A stretch of 64,000 bases of DNA, from the NCBI GenBank assembly GCA_949825045.1, contig OX463827.1:394501-458500 (forward strand), in the 5' to 3' direction. This stretch comes from Argyresthia goedartella (Eukaryota; Arthropoda; Insecta; Lepidoptera; Argyresthiidae). The notes beneath the pieces are model-generated. The model ran no database searches and was not told where the DNA came from. It saw only the letters and a program-made list of their open reading frames with translations. Positions 39,300 to 50,630 of this stretch are shown here, piece after piece; positions within the stretch are counted from its first letter, which is position 1, and each line of letters begins with the position of its first letter. Made by a program: the position numbers and the translations under genes.

Positions 39300-40738
39300 T
39301 ATGTATAGATCTAACTCATTAAAGGATCTATCCCTCTCCTCCCCTGTACTTAATAATAGCCTGCTGAGCTTACCAAACACCTCTGTGGACGACATACAAA
39401 CATTCGTTATAAGTTTTGAAGAAGTCGAAGCTCTCAAAAGCAATCTTATGACAGCGGAACACGAAATAGAAAACCTAAACCTGGAAAATCAAGCTCTTAA
39501 GATTGAATTAGAAAAATGCAACAAATTGCTAACCACGTACAAGACTTTCAACTTCACGAACATCACCCCTATGACCCCAATATCTTCCAGAAAAAGAAAA
39601 AAGGTTAAGAACACCAGAGGAAATACCCCATTAAACAAAACTATTGACAACAACAGAAGACACTTACGATTAAACAACGATCTGAATATGAATCTGAAGT
39701 CCCATGCTGCACTCGTATTCACTAGAAAAGAAAGAGGTGACCCAGAAGAAAATATAACTCTACAAGAACAGTGCACCAGTGAACCTTCGGTAGAGTTCAA
39801 TGTGGAGCCGAGCAAAGAGGTGAATATAGGTAACGCTACTATTGAAGAACAATCTGAGTATGTCAAAGTAAAAGTGAATGTAGAGTTACGCGAAGAAACT
39901 TTACTAGGTACCAAAATTGCACAAACACAAACTAGCCCTGTCATCGGACCTAAAAAGAACGCATTTCCTCGAGTAAAACCAAATAGAATATTTATATTTG
40001 GAGGTAAACAATGTGTCGGAGCTGCCTCTAAACTATCTGAAATGAGACGACAAAAAAGACAATCGCATGAAAGCTATGAGGTTGTATCCTTCCTGAAACC
40101 AGATACTTCAAGCGAAGAGATCCTTAATACGTGCATCCTCTTTGACATAACTTGCGAAGATAGGATCGTACTATCAGTGGGGGAAAATGATAGAAATCCT
40201 ACAAGAATCAATATCAAACTGTCTGCAGCCTTGAAGACTCTACCAAAGTGTCCGATTTTTGTAATAAGTGTAGGACTTAACCGCTACCTTAATGAGTTTA
40301 AATTAAACCAGATGTTACAATTATTATGTCAACAATTTGACAATTGTACATTTGTAAAAGTTAATAACAGTTATAAAGGAGCTCATCGTGTACGTATTCT
40401 GTGTCAAGAGCTCAATATAGTATTGAACCAATATGACTACGACCACAAATACTTAAGCTATAAGGTAAAGAAAATTGAACAAGCACACATTACACATGCA
40501 GACTTACACACACATAGAGTCCTCAAGGACACAATCCCGAAGCCCGGAACAATGCCCTTCTATTTTAGTAGAGTCACTAAAACACGACAAACCCCTGAAG
40601 ACTTAAATCCCAGTAACACCAAAGAACCTGTCAGTATGAAAGGGACCATCCCATTTTACTTCAAAAGGGTCGCATATAATAATACTAATAAACTTTTTCG
40701 AGACTCTACAAAAAAAATGTGATTCTAACCCCCCTACA

Positions 40739-43132
40739 ATGAATAAATCCAATGATATGAAAAATATAGGAAACAATTTTATCTATACCACACTTAATAT
40801 TCTACATCAAAATATAGACGGACTAGTTAGTAAACAACATATATTGACAATTAATTTAGATGACTTAAAAAATAAAAATGAAAATATTGACATTTTATGC
40901 ATTACGGAACATAATATGATTGAAAGTGATAATCAATGTTTAAACATACCTAACTACATACTTGCATCTTCATTTTCAAGAAAAAATAGAGCCGGAGGTT
41001 CCTGTATCCTAGTCAATAACCATCTTAAATACAAAGTAGTGGACGAAGTTAACCAGAAAAGTATCCCGAATGTAGTCGAATGCAGTGCGATTAAATTATT
41101 GGCCCACGACACAATAATAATATGCATGTATAGAGTCCCCGTATACACAACCGCAAGCTACAATACATTCTTTAACACTGTGGAAGCAGTTCTTGACTTT
41201 GCAAAATTAAAATCAAAAAATGTAATTTTGTGTGGCGATTTTAATATAGACAGGCTAAAGAGAAGTAGAGCATCATTACAATTTGACAACCTACTAGCAT
41301 CATATAACTTAAAACTGTCTATCAATGAACCAACTCGAATTAGAAGTCAAACATGTATTGATAATATAGGGCACAATATAAAAGGATGCACATATGAAGT
41401 GGTTGAGTTAGCCATGTCGGACCATACGGCACAAATATTTCGTTTTCCAGTGAAGAAGACCTGTATTTTCCCCTTCTGGTTTACAATAAGAAGAGATATG
41501 TGCCAAGAAAACATTCATAGATTTCAGGAATGCTTATCAAGCTTAACATTTCACGATATTCTCTCATGCCGCAACGCAAATGAAGCTTTCAACGCATTTC
41601 ATGACCTGTTTAAAATGTTCTACGACCTTTGTTTTCCAGTAACCAGAATAAAAAATACAACGTGAAAATAACCAAAGTGGATATCACGAGGGATCAAACT
41701 TTGTTCAAAACGGAAACGCATGCTACTGTGGAAATATAGAACCAATCCATGCCTGGAAAATAAACAAACACTTAAATTATACTCAAAAAAATTGAACCAA
41801 ATAATAAACTTAACACAAAAATCCCAAAATAATTACCAAATATTGACATCACAAAATAAATCCAAAATGACATGGCAAATAATAAATAATTCTATAAGAA
41901 ATAATTATCCAAAAGAAGAAATAAATAAAATTATACATAGTAATAGAGAAATAACAGACCCCCAGGAAATAGCTGAATCTTTTAATGAATTTTATATTAA
42001 CCAAGTATCCAACAATGGCAACACTTACAACGCAAATAAAAATCAAATGAGAATATGCAATTCAATGTTTTTGTCTCCAACAACTAATCGTGATATATTA
42101 TTAATTATTAAGAGTTTGAAGAATACAAACAGCGTAGGCAACGATGATATCACAACGAAGGTTATAAAAGAAGTTGCTGTTGAAATAGCCCCAGTCATCA
42201 CCCACATTACTAACCTCTGTATTGAAAATGGTACTTTCCCAGAGAGACTTAAAACCTCAATAATCAAACCAGTATTTAAAAAGGAAAATAAGGAAAACAT
42301 GACATTCTATAGACCAATTGCTCTTATTCCTATATTTTCAAAGATATTTGAGAAAGTGATCTATAATCAATTTTATAACTACCTTGAAAATAATAATATT
42401 CTCGCTCCAGAACAAAAAGGTTTTAGAAAGAACTTAACAATAGATATGGCCATATATGACTTTCTTCTTAAAGTGTCTATAAGCATGGATGACAGAGTAC
42501 CAGTATCGGCATTGTACATGGACTTAACGAAGGCCTTTGATTTTGTCGATCACTCTACACTTCTAAACAAACTAGAATCATACGGAGTTAGAGGGAATAT
42601 ATTTGAACTTATAAAATCTTACTTAAGTGGTAGGAAACAAATGACTCAAATAAACAAAATTTACCCTAACACTAAAGAGGATATAAAATACTATTCGAAG
42701 GCACTAACTGTGTCTTTTGGTGTACCACAGGGGAGTGTACTAGGCCCGCTACTCTTTCTTATATACATTAATGACCTCCCCAAAATAACAAAACATCCCA
42801 TGTTCTTATTTGCTGATGACACCACTGTTGTATTTAGACACGAAAATCTCGAAAATCATCAGATAAATATTAATAACGCACTAGCTTCTATAATAGAATG
42901 GTTAGGAAGAAACAACCTTAACATTAACTTAAGTAAAACAAAGCTGATGTCATTTGCTCTTCGAGGCGACCCGAAGTATAACCAAAATGTTAGACATTCT
43001 GGAAAAACCATAGACGAAGCAAAAGTCACCAATTTTCTAGGTCTGCAAATTGATAATAATCTTTCATGGAAAGAACAAGTTTACAGCGTTTGCAAAAGAT
43101 TGGCACAATGCATTATTTTATGCCTATTTTAA
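40739..43132 (+). pseudogene. LINE2 ORF2: endonuclease and RT, two stops and lost C-terminus
   Basis: One reading frame runs from ATG 40739 to TAA 43130, with TGA at 41663 and TAA at 41669 between the endonuclease and RT. Endonuclease motifs are NILHQNIDGL, CITEHNM, LCGDFNID and MSDHTAQ. RT motifs are FYRPIALIPIFSKIFEK, YMDLTKAFDFVDH, FGVPQGSVLGPLLFLIYIND and LFADDTTVVF. The frame then ends shortly after NFLGLQIDNNLSWKEQ, about 170-200 residues before the end expected from LINE1 or LINE3. The region after it looks like 3' untranslated sequence, so an internal deletion probably removed the C-terminal domain. It is non-functional. Confidence 0.87.
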
Positions 43133-43337
43133 ATTGACATACATCATCAATAGACATTATAATTGTAACTAATAACTGATCTCTCGATGTGGTTTTTTCA
43201 TATTTCTATTTTATAATTGTATTTTTCATAATATTTGCACATCCTCATAGGATAAAATATAGTTAAGTTCACAAATTGTACCTAACATAATAAGCACCTA
43301 TATTTGCAAATAAATATCTTTGACTTTGACTTTGACT
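43133..43337 (+). other. LINE2 3' untranslated tail
   Basis: About 200 AT-rich bases end in tatctttgactttgactttgac. The reiterated tttgac units are the presumptive 3' recognition tail. There is no gene. Confidence 0.7.
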
Positions 43338-43344
43338 TTGACAT

Positions 43345-43525
43345 GGTTTCACCCGAAAAGAAATCACTACGCCAAATAGCCAATACACAATCGACCTCTG
43401 GTGGGCAAGGCTATAAAAGATGCCACTGCAAAACCAAATGTGGCAACAAAAAGTGCCTCTGCAAAGCTGCTGGTATTTTATGCAACTCAAAATGTCACTC
43501 AAGTTTAAGTTGTTCTAATAAATAG
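43345..43525 (+). pseudogene. KRBA2-like integrase, unit C, 3' Cys-rich tail
   Basis: This is the remainder of the integrase gene after LINE2: MVSPEKKSLRQIANTQ then the Cys-rich CXC-like tail (YKRCHCKTKCGNKKCLCK … CHSSLSCSNK) to TAG 43523-43525. Here the codon after LR is CAA, whereas A and B have TAA at 5930 and 16283, so one of the two late stops in A and B is derived after the split from C. Confidence 0.84.
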
Positions 43526-43991
43526 TTTATGTTACTGTATAAAAGTGTGATTTATAATTATAATAACATTATTTAAATTATAATATGCTACTATTGTTTG
43601 TTGTTAAAAAAATGTTCCTGATTGTTCCTATTATATTAAAAATTGTACTCCTAATAATTTGTGTTAATTATTACAATGTGATTTATAAGAATAAAAAAAC
43701 TCTCTACGTTTCTTTTTATTGGATGTTTTTATTAATATCTAAAAAAGCTCTGCCGATAGCATGCCGGCTACAACTATGTACAGCCAATCCCTGTTAGATA
43801 AAACTAAGACACGCGCTGCTGCTGCAGACGCTGTGAGTCACACTCGCTAGTAGACCTGCAGTAGATCAGCAGCACCTGGCGCTCACAACCTGCAGAGGCG
43901 CGTGCCTCGCTATGCCCTCCACCCCGCGCCGCTGCTGCAGATGCTGTGAGTCATGAGTGTGACGCGGGGCGGAAGGCTTGGCGGGACACGC

Positions 43992-44293
43992 ATCTAAGTT
44001 TTATCCAACAGGGATTGTCTGGACCTAGTTCTAGCCGGAATAATATCGGATAGACCTAGTTTTATCCAACAGGGAATGGCCGAACCTAGTTGTAGCCGGC
44101 ATGATGAAGAATAGACCTAGTTTTATCCAACAGGGAATGGCCGAACCTAGTTGTAGCCGGCATGATAAAGGATAGACCTAGTTTTACCCGAAAATAATCG
44201 GCTCGTACTAGGTTTAACCAAGAGTAAGTGGCTACACCTAGTTCTAACCGGCTAAAACTAGGTGCAGCCGCGCTTTGGGTTTTAGCCGTAACA
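43992..44293. repeat. Right TIR phased array, unit C
   Basis: This is the third right-end copy of the 30-31 bp phased array. It differs from A by a few bases (for example gaagaatagacc for gaaggatagacc and gataaagg for gatgaagg), and all core sites keep their spacing. Together with the left TIR at 35605 it defines the element. Confidence 0.85.
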
Positions 44294-44884
44294 TATATAT
44301 ATTACCAGACATTCTCTTGAATCTTTATTTTTTATATTTAATACCTATGAATCGTGAGGAAGCGTATGCCGTAGCGGTGCTAAGCATTTATATGTAAGTA
44401 TGTAAATGTATGATTTTGCTTTAAGAGTTACTTGTACCAAAATCGGTATAATACCAGTTTTGGATAAGTTTGATACATATCTTTCTATCTAATCAGACTT
44501 ATACCAAAATTGGTATTAAAGATAGATAGATATAAAGTTTATTCAGTCGTCAAAAAAAGCAAAACAGATCACAGAAAATACAACAAGTAGGCACAGAATA
44601 ACAAAGAATAGAAACAACAAGAAGTTACATACAAATGAAAAAAAACAGGGTGATCCGACATACATAGTTTACCTATATGATGATGATGATGATGATGATG
44701 AGGTGGGACACCCGCTGAATCACAGGGATCGGTCCTTTATTTTGACTATTTCATCAAATTCCAATGTTTGGGCACTGGTTACTGTTGGTTCAACAGGTGT
44801 CCCTCCCCAAATCTTCTTGTTCGCTTAGTGAATTCTAGGATATCGCTAAACTTTAAGTTATAATCGGCGGAATCGGACCGCACC
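44294..44884. other. Unassigned block with microsatellite (unit C)
   Basis: This is the counterpart of 6850-7440, with the ATG/CAT microsatellite near 44680 one repeat longer and a small deletion (ggat) near 44600. There is no gene. Confidence 0.5.
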
Positions 44885-45164
44885 CGAGGCTACACGTCAA
44901 AAACAGCTGTGCTGTATTTTAACTAAATAATTTTGTTTAAATTCGTCTATTTGTGAATATAGTGTTAGTTTTTAGTGTTTGTTAAGTCAATTAATAGTGT
45001 CCCAGTGATAAACGTGGTCAGAATTATAATTGTGATAAAATAATCGATCACGGGCCAACAGACCAAAGGACGATTCAAACTGTCGTGTTCAACTGACATT
45101 GTCTTGCCTTTCCCTTGCTACATAGCGAGTATTTTTTGTCTTTGTTTTCACATTAATAATCATA

Positions 45165-46615
45165 ATGATGACTCGCAATGCTTTGTCTCGCCAAGCGGAG
45201 TCCAGGCTCCAACTGGTTTTGCAGGAATTAAAGCAAGCAAAGGGACAGGTGGAACAATTAGAAGCAGAAAGAGATGAAAATGAAAAAACTATCTTGGAAA
45301 CCTTAGAAAACAATTAAAAATTAAAGAGGGAACTGTCCGCGCTACATTCCATTAATATTTCTATTACTGAGGAACGGGATAGGCTGCAACTAATAATAGA
45401 TGGGTTTGATGAGCACTGTGGCACTGAGTTTGAGTCCGTCCTGCACAGAACTTCAATCCTGGAGAAGGAACTGTGTGATGCCCACCAACATATCACACAG
45501 CTGGAAGAAGCGGCTATTAGCTCTGCCACAGTGACCACGCAGAGCTTATTTGATGAATTGGTAGCAGTAAATACTTCCTTGGGCCATGTCTCTGTTGCGG
45601 GCTGTAGCTTGCCCACTATGACTATTGACCTTAATAAGGATGACTCAGTGTGTAATGTGGCAGCCAGCAGCAGGGACAGCACACACAAATTGAAACTAAT
45701 TAAAAATAAGTTAAGAAAATATGTAAAAATTAATAAGTTTATAAAAAAAAACAAAAATATGCTAAAGAAACAAAAAAAGGTTGTAACAAAGCTTCATAAT
45801 AAAAGAAGGGTTTTAGATAAACTGGAGCTGTGTACTGCTCAGCTTAATTATAATCAGATTAGCTATGAGGACAACATGCATGAGCTGAGATGCAAACTTG
45901 ACCAGGCAGAGCGCTCCCTGGGGCACTACATTAGCCTCTATGACAAAACCAGAGCGAAAACCAGGGAACTGAATCTAGCTATGGATGCAGTTCTCAGTAG
46001 CCAGGTTAGCCTAGAAACTAAAATATTGGAGAGCTGCTGTTGTGTGCCGGACTGTGCTCCGTCAGCTACTTCCCTTCTAGATGTTAGCACTTCATATCCA
46101 GGTATAAAAACAATTATGTACAGTGATGAACTTGGAAAAAATATGGGCCAATTATTAAATATGTATATGGAGCATACGGTAATAAATAATTGTTAACCCA
46201 ACTGTAATCTGCATGATATTATGTAAAAAGTAGATATTGCTACTGTGATGACTGTTATTTAATCATATACCTCGGTGATAGGGGTAATGTGAACAAGTCT
46301 GACTTAATTTAATATTTAGACAAGCTCTGTTCTTTAAAAGTAAAACAAATTGTTATGTTCACATTCCCTTACAGTGACAGCCTGCCACAATCAGAAAACA
46401 ACCTCAGAAATAAGCTGAATATGACTTTGCATACTATATCATGCAATACTAATATACATGTAATGGATACTAACAATTTTGTTAGTAGAAATAAATATTA
46501 TTTGACTAAAGGTAAATATTACCTTCCTAGTTATTATAAAAGACAAGTAGCAAATTCGCTGTCCTATTATTTTAATATAACAGCCAAAAATTTGGCTACA
46601 CATAGACTCTATTGA
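45165..46615 (+). pseudogene. LINE3 ORF1, unit C
   Basis: It corresponds to 7724-9178. It has the two stops shared with A and B plus private ones: TAA at 45315 (CAA in A and B) and TAA at 46193 where A and B read TTA. A 6 bp deletion lies near 46244. The Met at 45531 is therefore internal and not a true start. Coiled-coil, basic and SGNH-like parts are all recognisable. Confidence 0.78.
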
Positions 46616-46669
46616 GCATTATACTGATGTTTCAAACAAAACCTTGGAAGCTTTTCCAAGTCATTTAAA

Positions 46670-49600
46670 TTAGATAAAACGACAATAGAGAAAGTCTCTT
46701 GCCCGTCAAATAATATTAATAAAGTACATAATAAAAACAGAAAAATTCAATATTGTAAAATAAATGCAAAGTTTACTAATCTGGTCCACCAAAATATTCA
46801 AGTTATTAGCAGTAAATTATTAGAGTTGGAGTTGTACATGAACTCTTTTAATATTGATATTTTATGTCTAACAGAACATTGGCTAAAAAGCTATCAATTT
46901 CAGTAACCACCAGGTTGGTAGTTCTTTTTGCAGATCACATGTTGTTCGTGGAGGCTCTCTAATATTTCTAAATAAACACATAAAGTTCAAAAATCGTAAT
47001 GACATAGTATGTTTATCAGTTGAAAGCCACATTGAAGTAGCATTTGTTGAATTGGAGCGCATAATTGTAACAAGCGTTTACAGCCCACCATCAGGTTCAT
47101 TTGATGTTTTTGAAAAAAGTCATGGATGACAAATTATTTAAAGTATCATAATCTAATAAAACTCTTATGATATGTGGAGAATTCGATGTAAATTTATTAG
47201 AAACTTACTCCCTTAGTACGAGACTCACTAACTTATTTAATTCTTACAACTTAAAGCCACTTTTCATGGAACCTACTCGAATAACTGAAACCTCAGCAAA
47301 TTGTATAGACAATATATTTGCTTATCCAAATGAAAAAATTTTACTTAAAAAAATTATAAGTAATTTAAAGTCAGACCATTTAGGTCAATACATTAGACTA
47401 GAAATTAAACTTAAAAAAAGTTCTACAAGAAAGATACAATACATACCTGTGACTGCACATCGGTTTGAAAGGTTTAAATTGAATTGGGATAGCAAACTAC
47501 CTATCAATTACTCTAATAATAACCCTAATGAGTCACATTGTAATTTTTTTTACAAATTCAGCAATGCGTTCAATGCAGTATTTACTACCAGATCGATTGT
47601 GGTCTCAGACAAACTTAACTTTAGTAAGTGGGCCACAGTAGGTATACTTAAAAGTAGACAAAATTTATATGAATTATATCGTGAAAAACAATGGAATCTT
47701 TAAAAAGTTTGTCACATTGCAAAATCAAATTATATCAGATCTAAAATAAGACAAAGTGATAACAAAATTAAATCAACTTGGGATATAATTAAAAGTGAGA
47801 CTAGAAAAGTCAGTATTAAAAACAATGAATATGAATTAAAAATTAATGATATTACTTTCAAAAATTATATTTATGTAGCTAAAGCGTTTGATTTTTTTTT
47901 TACTGACATCCCAATCTCTACTACAAAGTCTTTAGACTCTTCCAAAGTAGTCGCTGAATCTTTGCTAAAAGACTATGTACCTAGATGTGAAAATCAATTC
48001 TAGTTTAATGATGTAGATGATAAAGATATTATTAAAGCCTTTAAATCAATAAATGTTAAGACAACTGCAGACCTCTGGGATATTTCTGTTCATGTTGTGA
48101 AGCCCCTAATAAATGTTATTGCACTTGATTTAGCTTTCATATTTAATGCATCTATTGAATCTGGCGTGTTTCCTGATTTAATGAAACACAGTAAAATAGT
48201 ACCTTTGTTTAAATCGGGTAGTACATCTGACCCTTCTAACTTCAGACCGATATCGGTATTGCCTACATTTAGTAAAGTATTTGAAAAAGTAAATTTAAAT
48301 CAACTTCTTACACATTTCAACACCAACTGTTCAGGCTTCTCAGCACCTAATGACCTCGTAGGGGCCCATGAGCTACGAGGTAGCGTGACGATCAGGTGCC
48401 AAGAAGTGATGAACGTCGGCGATTCACCGAGCTGAAGTTATGTGGGGTAGATCTAACCTGGTCTGTGCTTCGGTCCCGTCAACCTCCTGTCTCTCTGCAA
48501 GGCCCGGGTGCACCCTAGGCTCTTCTTGGTAGACAGGTTCTTCAGCCAACCAGGTATGACTGGCGGGCCAGCTTCAATGAGCACAGTGTCCAACACAGGT
48601 TATGTTTCTACTGGTAAATACAAATCGGGCACGAAAATCCGAACTTTATCTGGTTCGAGAGACAACAACACACTCAGCTATATTAACAATCCTGAGGGAA
48701 TCCCGAATACATTCCAGATGCCCTGCGATTTAATTTCAAGACCCTAGTCAAAACGCGTTTACATTGCGAGGGCTTTCGTCTGTCAGTTGTCAAAACTGCC
48801 AGGTTGACAGCTAACGTCAAATTAAAATGACCGTTCAGAAACCATCGATCGAATATCGATTTGGAATCGAACACCAACAACATGCTCCACTGTAAACAAT
48901 TTGGTTTTACACAAATCAAATCAACTACTGATGCCGGTATTGAGTTAATATCACATATATATATGATGCCTGGGAGGAGTCGCATGATGCTCTAGGAGTA
49001 TTTTGCGATTTGTCTAAAGCTTTTGATTGCGTTGACCATGGGACATTACATCCCTATGGAATTAGGGATAAGTCTTTAGATCTTCTCTCTTCTTATATAA
49101 ATAATAGGGTACAGAGAGTTGATATTAATGGAAAACGATCTCCAGGGTCTGTTGTTACTATGGGTGTACCGCAGGGTTCCATACTCGGGCCATTCCTGTT
49201 TTTGGTTTATATTAATGACCTGCCACATCTTGTCAGAGATAATCATGAGATTGTACTGTTTGTAGATGACACTTCACTTTTGTTTAAAATGAAACGACGC
49301 AGTTTGAACTTTGACGATGTGAATAATGCAATCTCAAAGGTAGTCAATTGGTTTAGTGCTAATAATCTTTTACTGAACAATAACAAAACTAAATATATTC
49401 GGTTTATACTCCCCAATGTTAAACGAGTCTCGGCTAATGTTAATGTTAAAGGTGAAAATTTAGAAATTGTAGATAGCACGGTATTCCTAGGAATCACCTT
49501 ACATAATAAGCTTCAGTGGGGCCCACACATAGATAACCTATCAAAAAAACACAATTCCGCAGTTTATGCAGTTAAAAAAAACCGTCGTTTTACGGACGTG

Positions 49601-50125
49601 GAAACAGCTAGACTAGTTTACTTCAGCTACTTCCATAGCATTATGTCTTACGGCATACTGCTGTGGGGGAACGCTGCAGACATTAACATAATATTTGTGC
49701 TGCAAAAGAGGGCTGTTCGTGCAATCTACAATGTGGGTCCCAGAGAGTCACTGCGTTGTAAATTTAAGGAAATTAACATTATGACAATGCCGTGTCAGTA
49801 TATTTATGAAAACCTAATGTACGTCCACAAAAATATTGATAAATTTCCTAAGAATAGCGACAGGCACAATGTCAACACTAGAAATAGGAATAAACTAGCT
49901 GTACCTACTACTAGGCTCCATAAGGTTAATGTTTCTTTTAAAGGGCAATGTATTCGCTTTTTTAACAAAATACCGACTGAGTTACAAGAACTGTCTGTAA
50001 ATAAATTTAAAAATGTTGTTAAAAATCACTTATGTAAAAAAGGTTACTACAAAATATCAGATTATGTAGAAGACAAGAAAGCTTGGGAAGGTGTTTGCTC
50101 CAATTCTGTAAAAAATAACGTATAA
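46670..50125 (+). pseudogene. LINE3 ORF2: endonuclease and RT, frameshifted, split by a solo LTR
   Basis: Endonuclease pieces are NLVHQNIQVISSK and ILCLTEHWLKS, then in shifted frames SLIFLNKHIKF, MICGEFDVNLLE (47168) and NCIDNIF, LKSDHLGQ. Between 47704 and 48096 the frame is broken by several stops. RT pieces are FRPISVLPTFSKVFEK up to 48327, then after the LTR CKQFGFTQIKSTTDAG, FCDLSKAFDCVDHGTL, GVPQGSILGPFLFLVYINDL and LFVDDTSLLF (FVDD), followed by an open C-terminal half (49010-50125) ending CSNSVKNNV. The C-terminal part (SIMSYGILLWGNAADI, FKGQCIRFFNKIP) is the region shared with the fragments at 51695 and 62400. It is non-functional. Confidence 0.86.
48328..48873 (-). mobile_element. 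Solo LTR of the BEL2 family
   Basis: This is 546 bp, tgttcagg…tcgaaca, matching both LTRs of BEL2 (53403-53948 and 60162-60707) in length and sequence, with visible differences (for example catgagc for catcagc and tactggtaaatac for tacgtggtaaaa). A 5 bp duplication ccaac flanks it (48323-48327 and 48874-48878). It lies within the RT of LINE3. A solo LTR results from recombination between the two LTRs of a full element. Confidence 0.93.
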
Positions 50126-50329
50126 AGCTGGAGGTTTCTAGTCGCCTCTTTGCCTCCAGCATCTAAAACATTGAGTTGACGGAATTCAAATTGAGTTCTA
50201 TAAATCCCTTATACATGTGTTAGTTTAAGATTTGACATTCTCCAAATGTGTTTCTTATGGAAATAAACTCTTTTTGAATTTGAATTTTTTTGAGTTTGAA
50301 TTTTGACAAGACATCTACTTTGATGCTAT

Positions 50330-50597
50330 CTGGTGTTCGCCTTCTTATGTTTCAATACATTAAGCATTCTGCCAAGAAGTGCTGGCTACTTTTTTCCAAG
50401 CCACGGTTAGGGCATGATGGATCTTGTATGAGCTTTAATAATGATAGGTGTCTATTTAGTTTGCAGTAGCCCGTCACCACACCTACCAGTGTTGCTAAGT
50501 TTTTCCTAATGAGATTAAGACGAGCGAATGGCGACAGAACTCGGCGCGAGTAGGTATTTACCAAAATACAAGCTATCTCAGAGCTATAAGAGCGCAA
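50330..50597 (-). pseudogene. R1/I-type LINE, C-terminal Cys/His region
   Basis: An 81-codon open piece reads LVGVVTGYCKLNRHLSLLKL, then a region with C and H positions (CPNRGLEKSSQHFLAECLMY). This matches the C-terminal motif of R1-like LINEs in which a Cys-Cys-His-Cys cluster follows RNase H; here one expected Cys is Arg (CPNR). It ends in a stop at 50352. Confidence 0.75.
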
Positions 50598-50630
50598 TTG
50601 CCTAAATTTTCGGCCGAATTATGCTTTTGG

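Larger units (their letters stand above)
37955..40722 (+). pseudogene. LINE2 ORF1, interrupted at codon 13 by the mariner
   Basis: The coding parts are 37955-37991 and 39302-40722, 486 codons including the stop. Removing the mariner and one TA keeps the frame exactly, and the ATG at 37955 (MDRTPDYV) precedes MYRSNSLKD. Residues about 40-95 form a coiled coil (EVEALKSNLMTAEHEIENLN, ENQALKIELEKC), followed by a basic stretch (SRKRKKVKN). The middle resembles an SGNH-hydrolase-like fold, with IFIFGGKQC and VLSVGENDRNP in the block I and block III positions, though the serine is not evident. The C-terminus has GTMPFYF and GTIPFYF, a doubled motif also found in LINE1. Apart from the mariner the frame is open. 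It ends 16 nt before ORF2. Confidence 0.82.
37424..43337 (+). mobile_element. LINE2: CR1/Jockey-group LINE, decayed, carrying a mariner
   Basis: It is inserted in the integrase transposon with a 7 bp target duplication ttgacat (37417-37423 and 43338-43344). The empty site is visible in A at 5890-5896. It ends in tttgac repeats (about 43318-43337), the short tandem tail of the group. From 5' to 3' it has a leader, ORF1 (interrupted by the mariner), ORF2 with two stops, and a shortened 3' region. The 5' end looks complete, because the leader is long and ORF1 has its start. Present only in unit C. Confidence 0.9.
35605..44293 (+). mobile_element. KRBA2-like integrase transposon (Ginger-type), copy C, both TIRs present
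   Basis: Both ends are present: left tgttacggctaaaaccc from 35605 and right …ttttagccgtaaca to 44293, flanked by tata on both sides (35601-35604 and 44294-44297). TGTTA fits the TGTNR termini of Ginger elements and the 4 bp duplication also fits, although the site is a TA run. The TIRs are about 300 bp. Without LINE2 the element is about 2.77 kb with one gene. The integrase is broken and has lost its second catalytic Asp, so this copy needed help to move or decayed afterwards. Confidence 0.85.
19815..46897. repeat. Tandem unit C (swollen by insertions)
   Basis: This is the third unit. Subtracting LINE1 (19967-23486), BEL1 (26084-32876), LINE2 with its mariner (37424-43337) and their target duplications leaves about 10.8 kb. 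That exceeds B by roughly the 475 bp that A and B lost. The unit continues without a joint: at 46898 the LINE endonuclease frame runs on (…atcaa|tttcag…) towards its RT domain and 3' end. C is therefore the terminal unit on this side and preserves the original sequence across the right breakpoint. It is more diverged from A and B than they are from each other. Confidence 0.9.
44885..50290 (+). mobile_element. LINE3, full-length but decayed copy, unit C and beyond
   Basis: Leader, ORF1 and ORF2 are all represented. The 3' end shows aaataaactctttttgaatttgaa (read in two pieces around 50262-50285), with tttgaa repeats that give the short tandem tail. The solo LTR of BEL2 splits its RT. The part to 46897 belongs to the tandem unit, and the rest is the original continuation that was lost in A and B. 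It joins the R1/I-type LINE debris immediately afterwards. Confidence 0.85.

Noticed and set aside
35605..44293. Polinton/Maverick virus-like element, suggested by long TIRs plus an integrase
   Set aside because: No protein-primed DNA polymerase, packaging ATPase, protease or capsid genes are present. Without LINE2 the element is only about 2.8 kb with one gene, and the 4 bp duplication and TGTNR ends fit a Ginger-type element better.
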